DNA of 64,000 bases. Origin: Mangrovivirga cuniculi (GTDB lineage Bacteria; Bacteroidota; Bacteroidia; Cytophagales; Cyclobacteriaceae). Of this stretch, positions 17,552-26,442 are shown in pieces. Made by a program: the position numbers and the translations under genes. The notes under the pieces were generated by a model. That model searched no databases. It was not told the DNA's origin and saw only the letters and a list, made by a program, of their open reading frames with translations. Positions within the stretch are counted from its first letter, which is position 1; each line of letters opens with the position of its first letter. Location of the stretch: contig NZ_CP028923.1 in assembly GCF_005166025.1 (NCBI RefSeq), forward strand, positions 3,784,001-3,848,000. The letters run 5' to 3'.

Positions 17552-18886
17552 ATGACAAAGAAGAGACAGGATAGTATTCCCGCCGGAAAAGTAAAGCGGG
17601 CTAGTAAATTTTTGAGTACAGGATTCAAGGTAGGTGGCAATTATGTAAAGCATTATGCCAAAAAAGCTACTGGTGGTAAAGCAACCCAGGAATCTCTTGA
17701 CGAAGCTAATGCTGAAGATATTTATGGACTTTTAAGTGAGTTGAAAGGTTCGGTATTAAAGGTGGCACAGATGCTGTCAATGGAAGACCAAATGTTGCCA
17801 ATGGCTTACCAGGAGAGATTTGCATTGAGTCAAAATCGAGTCCCACCGTTAAGTGGTCCTTTGATCAAAAAGACTTTCATGAAGTATCTGGGTAAAAAGC
17901 CTTCAGAAATTTTTGATCACTTTAGTGCAGAAGCTAAATATGCCGCTTCAATTGGCCAGGTACACAAAGCGTCAATTGGCGATGAAAATTACGCAGTGAA
18001 AATTCAATATCCAGGTGTAGCAGACAGTATTCAGTCAGATTTGAAAATAGCCAGACCATTAGCCGCCAAATTATTGAATCTTTCATTAAAAGATCTGGAC
18101 TACTACGTAAAAGAAGTAGAATCAAAATTAATAGAGGAAACAGATTACGTACAGGAATTAAGCCAGGGAATATACATTTCTCAAAAATGTAATCACCTGG
18201 ACGGAGTAGTCTTTCCGGAGTTCAAAAAAGATCTTTCCTCAGAGAAAATACTTGTGATGGAATGGCTCGAAGGCCCTTCTTTAAAAGATTATATTGAAAA
18301 GAACAAAGGCACTGACCGTGCAGGAGCAGATCAGATCGGTCAGGCTTTGTGGAATTTTTATAATTACCAGGTACATCAGTTAGGCATCGTCCATGCTGAT
18401 CCACATCCGGGCAATTTTGTAATAACCAGCAAAGGTGATCTGGGTGTACTTGATTTCGGATGTACAAAAGAAATTCCGGAGCACTTTTACAATTCTTTCT
18501 TCGCATTGATCAACCAGGAAGTACTGGATAATGATGAAATGCTGGAGAAATATTTAATCGAACTGGAGATAATAAGAAAAAACGATACTGCTGATACAAA
18601 AAAATATCTCATTGAAGTGTATCGGGAAATAATCGGTATGGTTGCTGAACCAATCATCGCAGGTAGATTCGATTTTTCAGATCGGAGTTATTTTGAAAAA
18701 ATAAACAATACCGGTCAGGCATTGAGCAAGGATAAAAAACTTAAAAAGATCGGCACCGCCAGAGGTTCAAGGCATGCCATTTACATAAACCGAACCTATT
18801 TCGGCTTATACCGCCTCCTGCATATGCTTGGAGCAACAGTGGACACAACCACATTCATAAATAAAACTGAAATATCTGAAGCTTAA
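17552..18886 (+). CDS. ABC1/UbiB-family atypical kinase
   Basis: Protein-kinase-like ATPase of the ABC1/ADCK/UbiB family, 444 residues from the ATG at 17552 (a GTG two codons earlier, 17546, is possible). Counting from the GTG: the family KxGQ motif is KVAQ (72-75), so Gly is replaced by Ala; the nucleotide loop is AASIGQVH (133-140); the ATP lysine is K152 (VKIQYP); the catalytic loop HADPHPGN is at 283-290 and the metal-binding DFG at 303-305. All catalytic residues are kept. Relatives support quinone biosynthesis or lipid handling. Here the gene is paired with a TetR-like regulator and not with ubi/men genes, so a quinone role is not shown. Confidence 0.9.
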   Translation: MTKKRQDSIPAGKVKRASKFLSTGFKVGGNYVKHYAKKATGGKATQESLDEANAEDIYGLLSELKGSVLKVAQMLSMEDQMLPMAYQERFALSQNRVPPLSGPLIKKTFMKYLGKKPSEIFDHFSAEAKYAASIGQVHKASIGDENYAVKIQYPGVADSIQSDLKIARPLAAKLLNLSLKDLDYYVKEVESKLIEETDYVQELSQGIYISQKCNHLDGVVFPEFKKDLSSEKILVMEWLEGPSLKDYIEKNKGTDRAGADQIGQALWNFYNYQVHQLGIVHADPHPGNFVITSKGDLGVLDFGCTKEIPEHFYNSFFALINQEVLDNDEMLEKYLIELEIIRKNDTADTKKYLIEVYREIIGMVAEPIIAGRFDFSDRSYFEKINNTGQALSKDKKLKKIGTARGSRHAIYINRTYFGLYRLLHMLGATVDTTTFINKTEISEA

Positions 18887-18901
18887 AAAGTAACCAATAA
18901 A

Positions 18902-18925
18902 AAAAGCTCCCAATTGGGAGCTTTT
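18902..18925. terminator. Perfectly symmetric bidirectional terminator
   Basis: AAAAGCTCCCAATTGGGAGCTTTT is its own reverse complement over all 24 bases. It lies between convergent genes (ABC1 kinase and flavin reductase) and has A/T tails giving a U-run on either transcript, so it can terminate both. Confidence 0.92.
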
Positions 18926-18931
18926 AATCTA

Positions 18932-19579
18932 TTATAAACCTAAACTTTCTAATTTTTTATCGGGTTTGGCATAGGAAAGACGATCTATTTTTTCTGTCTG
19001 ATAATAACCGTCCAAACCAGAAACTGTTAAACTACCGGCGTTATGTATATCTAAAAATCCATCTTCACCAACGATACCTTCCGGCACATGTATTTGAATT
19101 ACTTCGCCAATAAGGATTTTTGTCCCGTTTGTTCTAATATCTATCTCTTCGATCAGTTTAAACCCGGTTTTAATAACCGACTCAGCGACAAATGGGGCTT
19201 TAAAATCATTTAGAAATTCTGCTGTGAGACCTGTTTTTTCAAATTCAGAATCTTCACTATCATATCTGGCTGCCGATTGATGGGCTGCTTTATAAAATTC
19301 TTTTGATACATGATTTAAAGTGTAATAACCAGTTTCAATTATATTTTGATAGGTATGTCGGGGTACTGAAACCGGTCGGATGATCATACCCTGTAAAGGG
19401 GGATCAGCACCGATATGAACAACAGAACTAATGGGTGCTACATTGGTCACTCCTTCTGAACTGATTGTTCCGCATAAATTCAGGGATTTGAATCCTGATA
19501 AGCAATTTATAAGATTAGTACGAAAACGCTTGTCCATTTTCACAATAGACAAGCGATCTATCATCAGTGCATTTTTCAT
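18932..19579 (-). CDS. Flavin reductase-like (flavoredoxin-type) protein
   Basis: FMN-binding split-barrel protein of 215 residues in the flavin reductase-like family. The core starts near residue 28 (SGFKSLNLCGTISSEGVTNVAPISSVVHIGADPPL, read as separate strands) and continues with RHTYQNIIETGYYTLNH, the typical flavin-contacting region. In known relatives it reduces flavin with NAD(P)H or carries electrons. It is the last gene of a three-gene minus-strand unit (small protein, SDR, this), separated from the SDR by only six bases. The physiological partner is unknown. The ATG at 19579 is followed by another Met (M6), which is an alternative start. Confidence 0.85.
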   Translation of the reverse strand: MKNALMIDRLSIVKMDKRFRTNLINCLSGFKSLNLCGTISSEGVTNVAPISSVVHIGADPPLQGMIIRPVSVPRHTYQNIIETGYYTLNHVSKEFYKAAHQSAARYDSEDSEFEKTGLTAEFLNDFKAPFVAESVIKTGFKLIEEIDIRTNGTKILIGEVIQIHVPEGIVGEDGFLDIHNAGSLTVSGLDGYYQTEKIDRLSYAKPDKKLESLGL

Positions 19580-19585
19580 TACTTA

Positions 19586-20293
19586 TTAATTGGGAATTTG
19601 TAAGGAACCCATTCCTCCATCTATTTTAAAAATATGTCCGGTTATCCAGGAAGCTTTTCCTGATAATAAATAAGCAACAGCTTCGGCTATATCTTCAGGT
19701 TCACCTACTCGTTTTAAAGGATGTCTTTTTGCTCCTGTCTCTCTTTTCTTTTCATCTGATAATAATTGAGAGGCCATTTGAGTATCTGTCAAACTTGGAG
19801 CAACCGCATTTACTCGAACTTTAGGAGCCCATTCTGCTGCAAGTGTTCTTGTCACTCCTTCAATCGCCCCTTTGGAAGCCGCTACGGATGTGTGATAAGG
19901 CATTCCTGTCTGAACAGCTACTGTACTAAAAAGGACGACGGAAGAATCATCACCCTTCTTCAGTGCTTTCATCGCTGCACCTAAAACTTTCATTGCACCC
20001 AGCACATTAATATTAAAATCCGATTCGAAATCTTTTGATTTTAAAGACTGAAAGGGTTTAAGATTAATTGACCCCGGGCAGTAAGCGAGTCCATCAAGTT
20101 TATCAGGAAATATTTCATCGCTTATCTCATCATCAGTTACATCTAACTCAGTATGTGAAACATTATCAATTTCTTCATCAAAACTTCGGGAATAAACATG
20201 TACATCATGACCTGCCTCAGCAAGTATTTTTACAGTTGCAAGTCCGATGCCACTACTTCCGCCTATAACAGCTATAGTTTTCTTATCAGCCAT
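19586..20293 (-). CDS. SDR oxidoreductase lacking the usual catalytic Tyr
   Basis: A 235-residue Rossmann-fold short-chain dehydrogenase/reductase. The cofactor loop GGSSGIG is at 11-17 and the end region GEPEDIAEAVAYLLSGKASWITGHIFKIDGG is typical. In the active site K141 is present, but the position four residues earlier, normally Tyr, is V137 (TSVAASKGAIEG); a Tyr sits four residues further upstream at 133. This matches a subgroup with 'F/YHxSVAAxKGAxEG'. The enzyme may use another residue for proton transfer or have a different activity. It is three bases after the small DUF6435-like gene and six before the flavin reductase, so all three are one operon. Confidence 0.9.
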   Translation of the reverse strand: MADKKTIAVIGGSSGIGLATVKILAEAGHDVHVYSRSFDEEIDNVSHTELDVTDDEISDEIFPDKLDGLAYCPGSINLKPFQSLKSKDFESDFNINVLGAMKVLGAAMKALKKGDDSSVVLFSTVAVQTGMPYHTSVAASKGAIEGVTRTLAAEWAPKVRVNAVAPSLTDTQMASQLLSDEKKRETGAKRHPLKRVGEPEDIAEAVAYLLSGKASWITGHIFKIDGGMGSLQIPN

Positions 20294-20296
20294 AAT

Positions 20297-20461
20297 CTAT
20301 TTTTTCAATTCATCAATTTTTTTCTCTAACTCATTCACCTTCGCCATCATTTCATCTGAAGCCTGACGATCGGAATGAGATAATTTGTAAGCTTTCTCTA
20401 AAAGCTTTTTGCGTTCTTTTTCCAGCTTTTTAACCGGGTCTGTTTTGAATAATCCGAACAT
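20297..20461 (-). CDS. Small coiled-coil protein, DUF6435-like
   Basis: A 54-residue protein from the ATG at 20461, which gives the conserved start MFGLFKTDPVKKLEKE; an upstream ATG at 20479 would add six residues and seems less likely. The rest is one highly charged amphipathic helix pair (KKLLEKAYKLSHSDRQAS, then EMMAKVNELEKKIDELKK). It matches my recollection of the small DUF6435 family found beside varied genes. Function unknown. First gene of the SDR-flavin reductase operon. Confidence 0.75.
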   Translation of the reverse strand: MFGLFKTDPVKKLEKERKKLLEKAYKLSHSDRQASDEMMAKVNELEKKIDELKK

Positions 20462-20530
20462 ATCGTTTTTATTAATCAAACCAGTTAAAACACAATTTGT
20501 TTAACTTTTATGGGTAATAATTAAACAGAA

Positions 20531-21295
20531 TTAATACCAACGATCAAAATCTTGTTTATAATAGGTTTTAAGGATTTTTTCCGAATCTGATGAGAGTGAA
20601 TTCTTTTTGTTACTTACGTTCAATCTTGGAAAAGTAAACCGATCCGCATCAATGATGGGTAATTTTTGCAGGCCTTCTTCAATCTTATAAACCTGGGGAA
20701 GTTTAAAAGCCATATCGATTAAATAAGATTGAGATTGAAAGTGATCATCTAAAAGTCGTTTAGGTATCAACGTCATTCTTTTCAATACCTCATTAATTTC
20801 TAGTCCCTTTGGAAGAATTTCAAATAAATAGTTTTTTAACACATACGGATCGCTACTTTCAGAGATATTAGTATAAGCAGAGATAAACCGCTCTTTTGGG
20901 TGTCTGATGACGGTGATAAGATTTCTCTCCGGATTCCGTACTATCACAGACAATTTCTTATCAGCAATATTGTTAATATCACCTGAATTTCCGGAAAGAT
21001 TAAAATCATAATATTTTTCCAGCAGATATTTGATCAGCGAAGTACTGCCTGTTTTAGGAATACGGTAATAAATAAAATCTGCATTTGGTGGCTCCAGATA
21101 TCTTGCCCGTTTAGAGGCATTATGAAATAAAATATATTTAAGCTGATACAAAAAATAACCCAGATAGGGTATGGTCAGAACACTGTGTTTCCAGCCACTG
21201 GTAGTGGATTTACTGTCATAAGCAGAAAGATATTTTTCACACTTCCCGTGTTTGAACAGTAAAAATATAAACTTCAACCACTTAATCATTGACAC
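20531..21295 (-). CDS. Sulfotransferase family protein
   Basis: Predicted PAPS-dependent sulfotransferase of 254 residues. The 5'-phosphosulfate loop RIPKTGSTSLIKYL (78-91) and the 3'-phosphate site VIRHPKERFISAY (129-141) are both clear; these define the Sulfotransfer_2/heparan-sulfate-type family. The C-terminal part is shorter than in many relatives. It stands alone, with no glycan-synthesis genes beside it, divergent from the TPR lipoprotein gene by 58 bases. The acceptor may be a surface glycan, lipid or protein; it cannot be read from the sequence. Confidence 0.85.
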   Translation of the reverse strand: MSMIKWLKFIFLLFKHGKCEKYLSAYDSKSTTSGWKHSVLTIPYLGYFLYQLKYILFHNASKRARYLEPPNADFIYYRIPKTGSTSLIKYLLEKYYDFNLSGNSGDINNIADKKLSVIVRNPERNLITVIRHPKERFISAYTNISESSDPYVLKNYLFEILPKGLEINEVLKRMTLIPKRLLDDHFQSQSYLIDMAFKLPQVYKIEEGLQKLPIIDADRFTFPRLNVSNKKNSLSSDSEKILKTYYKQDFDRWY

Positions 21296-21311
21296 AAATT
21301 AACAGTATATA

Positions 21312-21342
21312 TTGTAAGCTGGCATTTTACCCTCTAATTTTG
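21312..21342 (+). promoter_or_regulatory. Bacteroidota-type promoter for the TPR lipoprotein gene
   Basis: TTG at 21312-21314 and TAATTTTG at 21335-21342 are 20 bases apart, matching the -33 TTG/TTTG and -7 TAnnTTTG elements known for the primary sigma factor of Bacteroidota. The expected start of transcription would be only a few bases before the ATG at 21354, implying a very short leader. Confidence 0.5.
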
Positions 21343-21353
21343 CAGCAAATTTT

Positions 21354-22067
21354 ATGAAAATGAAAAATCTGATACAAATAATATTTGCTATAATTATTCT
21401 TGCCGGATGTAGTGCAAGTGAAGAAGAACTAGTCAGTGAAGCAAGGAAAAGAATGCAGGAAGGGAGAATGGGTGATGCTCTGCCGTTACTGGAAAATGCA
21501 CTTGAAAAAAATCCAGACAATTATGATGCATTAGTCCTCAGGGGTGTGATTGCTTTTGAAGAGAGTGAGTTTGAAAAAGCCGAAGCATATTTCACAGAAG
21601 CAATCACTAATGACAGTACTGATTACAGGGCTTTTTATAACAGAGGCAATGCAAGAAGAGAGCTTGAAAACTTTGATGCCTCGGTACAGGATTATTCGCG
21701 TTCAATAAAAATTGACAGCACAATAGCCGATATTTATAATAACAGAGGAGCAGTATTACAAAAACTTGGCTTTCATCCGCAATCTCTGGAAGATTTTAAT
21801 AAAGCAATCGAGATAAACCCTGAATATGCATTGGCCTATGCAAATAAAGGCAAGAGCCTGATCGCATTATACAGACTTGATGAGGCACTTGAAGCACTTG
21901 AAGTATCATTAAACCAGGACCCCGAACTTCCTTTTGCTAATTTCTGGATGGGTTATGCAATGATAAATAAGGGCGATAAAAATGAAGGCTGCCGGTTATT
22001 AAACAGGGCTAAAAACCTGGGGTTTGCAGAGGCACAAGCGGCGATAAACGAATATTGCGAAAAATAA
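21354..22067 (+). CDS. TPR-repeat lipoprotein
   Basis: A 237-residue lipoprotein: hydrophobic residues 4-15 are followed by the lipobox LAGC with Cys19 as the lipidated residue, then Ser-Ala-Ser-Glu. The mature protein consists of about six tetratricopeptide repeats (for example NYDALVLRGVIAFEESEFEKAEAYF, YRAFYNRGNARRELENFDASVQDY), which usually mediate protein-protein contacts. It is one base upstream of the Sua5 gene and shares its transcript. Binding partner unknown; the link with tRNA modification is probably only positional. Confidence 0.88.
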   Translation: MKMKNLIQIIFAIIILAGCSASEEELVSEARKRMQEGRMGDALPLLENALEKNPDNYDALVLRGVIAFEESEFEKAEAYFTEAITNDSTDYRAFYNRGNARRELENFDASVQDYSRSIKIDSTIADIYNNRGAVLQKLGFHPQSLEDFNKAIEINPEYALAYANKGKSLIALYRLDEALEALEVSLNQDPELPFANFWMGYAMINKGDKNEGCRLLNRAKNLGFAEAQAAINEYCEK

Positions 22068-22068
22068 T

Positions 22069-23028
22069 ATGGGCAGGACAGAAACAGGAAAAGACATTCA
22101 AAAAGCAGTTAAAGTCCTTAAAAAAGGAGGTTTGGTAGCTATTCCTACCGAAACTGTGTATGGTCTTGCAGCCAATGCGCTTGATCCTGAAGCTGTCACC
22201 GGGATATTTGAAGCAAAGCAACGCCCTTCTTTTGATCCACTGATTGTCCATACCGACACACTTGATAAAGTCAGTTCCTTTACTACTCATATCCCTGAAA
22301 AAGCCCGTATACTTGCTGAAAAATTCTGGCCCGGGCCATTGACTTTAGTACTGGAAAAACAAAATATCATCCCGGATATTGTGAGTAGTGGACTCACGAC
22401 TGTTGGGGTAAGAATGCCCAACCATCCGTTAACTCGTGAACTGCTGTCACAAATTGATTTTCCCGTTGCAGCCCCAAGTGCAAATCCTTTCGGATATATC
22501 AGTCCGACATCTGCAGAACATGTAGCTGCCCAGTTGGCTGAAAAGGTTGATTACATACTTGATGGGGGTGAATGTAAAGTAGGGATTGAATCTACTATTA
22601 TCGGATTTGATAATGAAGAACCGGTAATTTTAAGACTCGGGGGACTTAGTATTGATGAAATTGAAGACGTGATCGGCAAGGTTAAAATAATGCCACACAG
22701 CTCTTCTAATCCGCAAGCTCCCGGCATGTTAAAAAGTCACTATGCTCCAAAAAAGAAATTCTACCTTGGGGAGATTGATGAATTATTAAAAGATCATCCG
22801 GGAGAAAAAGTAGGAGTACTGACCTTTGAACCGATGGAAACCGGCCATCCATACCATTTTGCCTTGAGCAAAAAAGGAGATATGCATGAGGCCGCTGCCA
22901 ATCTTTTTTCTTTGATGAGAAAATTGGATAATAGTCCCATTGAGACTATTATTGCAGAGAGAGTGCCCGACACCGGACTTGGAAAGGCTATAAATGACCG
23001 CCTGAGCCGTGCTTCGGCACAATCCTGA
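22069..23028 (+). CDS. tsaC: Threonylcarbamoyl-AMP synthase (Sua5 type)
   Basis: Makes threonylcarbamoyl-AMP from threonine, bicarbonate and ATP, the first step of the t6A37 modification of ANN-decoding tRNAs. Residues 1-205 are the YrdC domain with AIPTETVYGLAANA, the KQRPSFDPL basic patch and SANPFGYISPT. Residues ~210-319 form the extra Sua5 domain (APGMLKSHYAPKKKFYLG and after), so this is the long, two-domain form. Its start lies one base after the stop of the TPR lipoprotein gene. Pgk follows after 60 bases and may be co-transcribed. Confidence 0.95.
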   Translation: MGRTETGKDIQKAVKVLKKGGLVAIPTETVYGLAANALDPEAVTGIFEAKQRPSFDPLIVHTDTLDKVSSFTTHIPEKARILAEKFWPGPLTLVLEKQNIIPDIVSSGLTTVGVRMPNHPLTRELLSQIDFPVAAPSANPFGYISPTSAEHVAAQLAEKVDYILDGGECKVGIESTIIGFDNEEPVILRLGGLSIDEIEDVIGKVKIMPHSSSNPQAPGMLKSHYAPKKKFYLGEIDELLKDHPGEKVGVLTFEPMETGHPYHFALSKKGDMHEAAANLFSLMRKLDNSPIETIIAERVPDTGLGKAINDRLSRASAQS

Positions 23029-23088
23029 CAACAACCTGAAATTTACTGTGCCCCCTGCACATAAAACGATCTGTAAAAACACTAACAC

Positions 23089-24276
23089 ATGAAGACAATT
23101 GAAGATTACAACTTCGAAGGTAAAAAAGCTCTTATCAGAGTTGATTTTAATGTGCCTTTAAACGATAAGCAAGAGATCACTGATGAGAACAGGATCCAGG
23201 CAGCAGTTCCAACTATAAAAAAGGTTCTTAATGATGGTGGAAGTGCAATTTTAATGTCCCATCTCGGTCGTCCGAAAAGTGGTCCGGAGGATAAATTTTC
23301 TCTGAAGCACCTAGTAGGAAGATTAAAAGAGATCTTTGATACCGAAGTGGAATTTGCTTCTGATTGTATCGGATCTGAAGCTGAAGAAAAAGCAGATAAC
23401 CTTAAGCCTGGCCAGATCTTACTTCTTGAAAACCTTAGATTTCACGATGAAGAGACCAAAGGTGATTCTCAATTTGCCAAATCACTTTCGAAATTAGGTG
23501 ATATCTGGGTGATGGATGCATTTGGTACTGCTCACAGAGCACATGCATCCACAGCAGTAATAGCACAGTTTTTTGACGAAAAAGCGTGTGGATATGTAAT
23601 GAAGGCTGAGCTTGAAAATGCTGAAAAAGTTTTAAGCAAAGCTGATAAGCCATATACGGCAATCATGGGTGGAGCTAAAATTTCTGATAAAATCCTTATT
23701 ATCGAAAGGCTACTCGACAAGGTGGATAACATGATCATCGGTGGAGGCATGTCTTATACCTTCTTTAAAGCTATGGGTGGAACGATTGGTAATTCACTTG
23801 TTGAGGAAGACAAGCTGGACCTTGCTAAAGAACTGATCCAGAAGGCCAAAGAAAAAAATGTGAATCTTGAATTGCCATTTGATTCAGTATGTGCAGACGA
23901 CTTTTCAAATGATGCCAATATTGAAATCATGCAAAATGGCCATATCAAACAAGGCTGGATGGGACTAGACATTGGTCCACAGGCAAGAGAAGTTTTTTCT
24001 AAGATCATTAAAGACAGCAAAACGATCTTATGGAATGGTCCGATGGGAGTCTTTGAAATGAGCAATTTCAACAAGGGAACTTTTACTATCGCTGAAGCCG
24101 TTGTTGAAGCAACCAAAGGTGGTGCATTTTCATTAATCGGTGGTGGTGATTCAGCTGCTGCGGTTAATAGTCTTGGCTTCGGAGATGATGTAAGTTATGT
24201 TTCTACCGGAGGCGGAGCACTACTGGAATATATGGAAGGTAAAACCTTACCGGGAGTAGCTGCTTTGAATAGCTAA
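23089..24276 (+). CDS. pgk: Phosphoglycerate kinase
   Basis: Glycolytic enzyme: 1,3-bisphosphoglycerate + ADP to 3-phosphoglycerate + ATP, cytoplasmic. At 395 residues it has normal length. The N-domain substrate motif [10 protein letters not shown] (17-26), the SHLGRPK arginine loop, the ATP-site segments KISDKILII and GGGMSYTF, and the hinge/active-site end GGGDSAAAV and [14 protein letters not shown] are all present. It closes the TPR-Sua5-Pgk block and is followed by a terminator. Confidence 0.98.
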   Translation: MKTIEDYNFEGKKALIRVDFNVPLNDKQEITDENRIQAAVPTIKKVLNDGGSAILMSHLGRPKSGPEDKFSLKHLVGRLKEIFDTEVEFASDCIGSEAEEKADNLKPGQILLLENLRFHDEETKGDSQFAKSLSKLGDIWVMDAFGTAHRAHASTAVIAQFFDEKACGYVMKAELENAEKVLSKADKPYTAIMGGAKISDKILIIERLLDKVDNMIIGGGMSYTFFKAMGGTIGNSLVEEDKLDLAKELIQKAKEKNVNLELPFDSVCADDFSNDANIEIMQNGHIKQGWMGLDIGPQAREVFSKIIKDSKTILWNGPMGVFEMSNFNKGTFTIAEAVVEATKGGAFSLIGGGDSAAAVNSLGFGDDVSYVSTGGGALLEYMEGKTLPGVAALNS

Positions 24277-24299
24277 ACATGGAATTAATATAAAAACTT

Positions 24300-24333
24300 A
24301 AAAGGCCATGACTAATTAGATTGTGGCCTTTTT
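24300..24333 (+). terminator. Intrinsic terminator after pgk
   Basis: AAAAGGCCA (24300-24308) pairs with TGGCCTTTT (24324-24332) and runs into T-rich sequence. It lies 24 bases after the pgk stop. Confidence 0.85.
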
Positions 24334-24618
24334 ATTTATAGTTCTCTTATATAATTGTTATAGTTTTCAAAAAAATCATCAGAAGGAACTATCTCCTGAA
24401 AATCGTGATTCATTATTAAATCCCTACCGCTATATTCTTCAAATTTTGCCAATTAATATAGTTTGTTATGATTATTTGCTCAATTTTTCTCTTATTCAAT
24501 ACAAAAGAAGGCATAAAATCATTTTTTATTACTGCAAAATAAATGTAAAATTCCTATCCAGCTAACCTAGCTTATCCTAGATATTTTTAATTCTTTTTTG
24601 ATTAATAAACTACTTAAA
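24334..24618. other. AT-rich gap, no supported gene
   Basis: Together with the terminator this is a 342-base space between pgk and a convergent unknown gene. One 80-codon ORF (24323-24565) begins inside the terminator stem and has no protein-like composition, so I do not call it. I see no other structure. Confidence 0.5.
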
Positions 24619-25062
24619 TCAAAAAATAAAGCTTTTATATGATTCTCCTTTACTCATAATCATCACAGAGCAGATCTTATTGTTATTTATCATCAAAGTA
24701 GAAACAATCTGGTTATTAGCAGTTATAAAGTAAACCTCTGCTGCTTCTTCTTTATGCAAAACCTCATACTCCGGAAAAGCATTTTTGACCTCTTCAAAAT
24801 TAAGGATGCTTATATTCTGATTGTTCCGCTTTGCTTCTTTAATTTTCTGCGAGGTATTATTAAATACAGTAATTACTACAGAGTCGACTTCAGAAGGATA
24901 ATCAGTGTATCGCTTATCTAAGATTGATAATAGCTCTTTGTCGGATTGTAAATCGCTTAGAGTAAACTGATCTTTTGATTCTAAATGCTTAATATATCTT
25001 TCGATTACATCATTATTATTTTGAAAAAAACCGAAAAATGCTAATACGTATAAAATATTCAT
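24619..25062 (-). CDS. Hypothetical protein, 147 aa
   Basis: I do not recognise this family. The first ~14 residues (MNILYVLAFFGFFQ) are hydrophobic and may be a short signal or anchor. The remainder is rich in charged residues, with a predicted helix (DVIERYIKHLESKDQF) and a beta-rich end (VYFITANNQIVSTLMINNNKICSVMIMSKG) that resembles a small sensor-like fold. Amino-acid use is normal for the region, supporting a real gene. It is separated by 121 bases from the oxidoreductase upstream on the same strand. Confidence 0.6.
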   Translation of the reverse strand: MNILYVLAFFGFFQNNNDVIERYIKHLESKDQFTLSDLQSDKELLSILDKRYTDYPSEVDSVVITVFNNTSQKIKEAKRNNQNISILNFEEVKNAFPEYEVLHKEEAAEVYFITANNQIVSTLMINNNKICSVMIMSKGESYKSFIF

Positions 25063-25183
25063 GGTTGATTGGATTGGAATTAATACATAGTTGAAAAGCG
25101 AATTTTCAAATTATATTTTTAAAATCCTACCAATTTTATGAAATGTATATCGTGATCCAGGCAAATCTACCTGTCTGTTTTTA

Positions 25184-26404
25184 TCAAAACATCTTTTTCG
25201 CCATTGCCTTTTTAAACTCATGAATTATCAAAAATGAGGAACACCAGAGTGGACTCATATTCAATTTAAACGGTTTACCCTTTGAGAGTCTGATCAATTG
25301 CCTAGCATAGAATCCTCCTTCCGCCCCATCTTCGAAATTTTTAATTCCAGTCCTTAATACAAGGTTTTCTAGGTGATCAACGTCGCCATTAATAAATCCC
25401 ATAATCTGATGCATATTGGTAATAAATGGCCTACCCATACCGATTAGATCAAGCTCTCCCGAGGACAACACTTCATTACAAAAGTCATAAGACCTGAAAC
25501 CACCTGTAATCATTAAAGGCAGGTTACTAACCTCCCTGATTTTTTTAGCAAAATCAATAAAATAGGCTTCCCTTTTTTTAGTACTTTCCTTTTGGTCTTC
25601 ATTCATTAAAAAGAAAGCCAGTTTCTCGTAGGTTCCACCGGATATTTCTAAAAGATCAATATTCAATTCGTCCAGCATTTTCACCACCCACAATGAATCC
25701 TCCTCAGTAAATCCACCTCGTTGGAAATCTGATGAATTAAGCTTTACAGAAATAGGGAACTCTGGTCCGACAGTTTCCCGGACTTTCTCTATAATAATTC
25801 TAAGTAAACGACTCCTGTTTTCTATGCTCCCACCCCACTTATCATTTCTTTGATTAGTTCTGGGTGATAAAAACTGGCTTAATAGATACCCATGAGCAGA
25901 ATGGATCTGCACACCTGTAAATCCGGATTTTTTAGCAATATCTGCTGCCCTGACGAAACCTTTAATAACCTGCTCAATATCTTCTTCTGACATTTCCCTG
26001 GGCTTACCAAACAAGCCAAGTTTTTTTAGTTGAACCTCAGAAGGTGCCTTTGGACGAACTGCATTAAAAATATTAGTCTGACGACCTGAATGAGATATCT
26101 GTACCCAGAAATGATTATCGTTTTTAGTCCCCGCCTTTGACCATTTCTTTAGTTTTGGTATCATTTCTTCACTATCAAAGCATACATTACCAGCTGATTC
26201 AAGATGGTTGCGATCGATTACCACATTTCCTGATATTAAAAGCCCAGCTCCAGTATCAGACCAATCTGAATACAATCTTTCATGACCTCTGGTTGGACTA
26301 AAATCAACATCACTGATACGTTCAGTCATCGCTGATTTTACTAATCTGTTTTTTATAACCGCTCCGCAGGGAAGTGTAATAGAAGAATTTAATTTTATGC
26401 TCAT
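25184..26404 (-). CDS. Old yellow enzyme-family NADH:flavin oxidoreductase
   Basis: FMN-dependent TIM-barrel oxidoreductase of 406 residues. Visible motifs in order: NRLVKSAMTERI (FMN contact), WVQISHSGRQ, VQIHSAHGYLLSQFLSPRTNQRND followed by WGGSIENR, PISVKLNSSDF, then ITGGFRS and IGMGRPFI for phosphate binding. It lacks the FeS and second flavin domains of 2,4-dienoyl-CoA reductase, so it is the single-domain form. Such enzymes reduce activated C=C bonds; the natural substrate is unknown. 38 bases separate it from the kinase-like gene upstream. Confidence 0.92.
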   Translation of the reverse strand: MSIKLNSSITLPCGAVIKNRLVKSAMTERISDVDFSPTRGHERLYSDWSDTGAGLLISGNVVIDRNHLESAGNVCFDSEEMIPKLKKWSKAGTKNDNHFWVQISHSGRQTNIFNAVRPKAPSEVQLKKLGLFGKPREMSEEDIEQVIKGFVRAADIAKKSGFTGVQIHSAHGYLLSQFLSPRTNQRNDKWGGSIENRSRLLRIIIEKVRETVGPEFPISVKLNSSDFQRGGFTEEDSLWVVKMLDELNIDLLEISGGTYEKLAFFLMNEDQKESTKKREAYFIDFAKKIREVSNLPLMITGGFRSYDFCNEVLSSGELDLIGMGRPFITNMHQIMGFINGDVDHLENLVLRTGIKNFEDGAEGGFYARQLIRLSKGKPFKLNMSPLWCSSFLIIHEFKKAMAKKMF

Positions 26405-26442
26405 TGAAAATAGATGCTAAAGCTCAGAATTATTCTAAAAAA

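Noticed and set aside
24323-24565. 80-codon ORF after pgk
   Set aside because: Starts inside the pgk terminator stem and its product has no protein-like composition or context.
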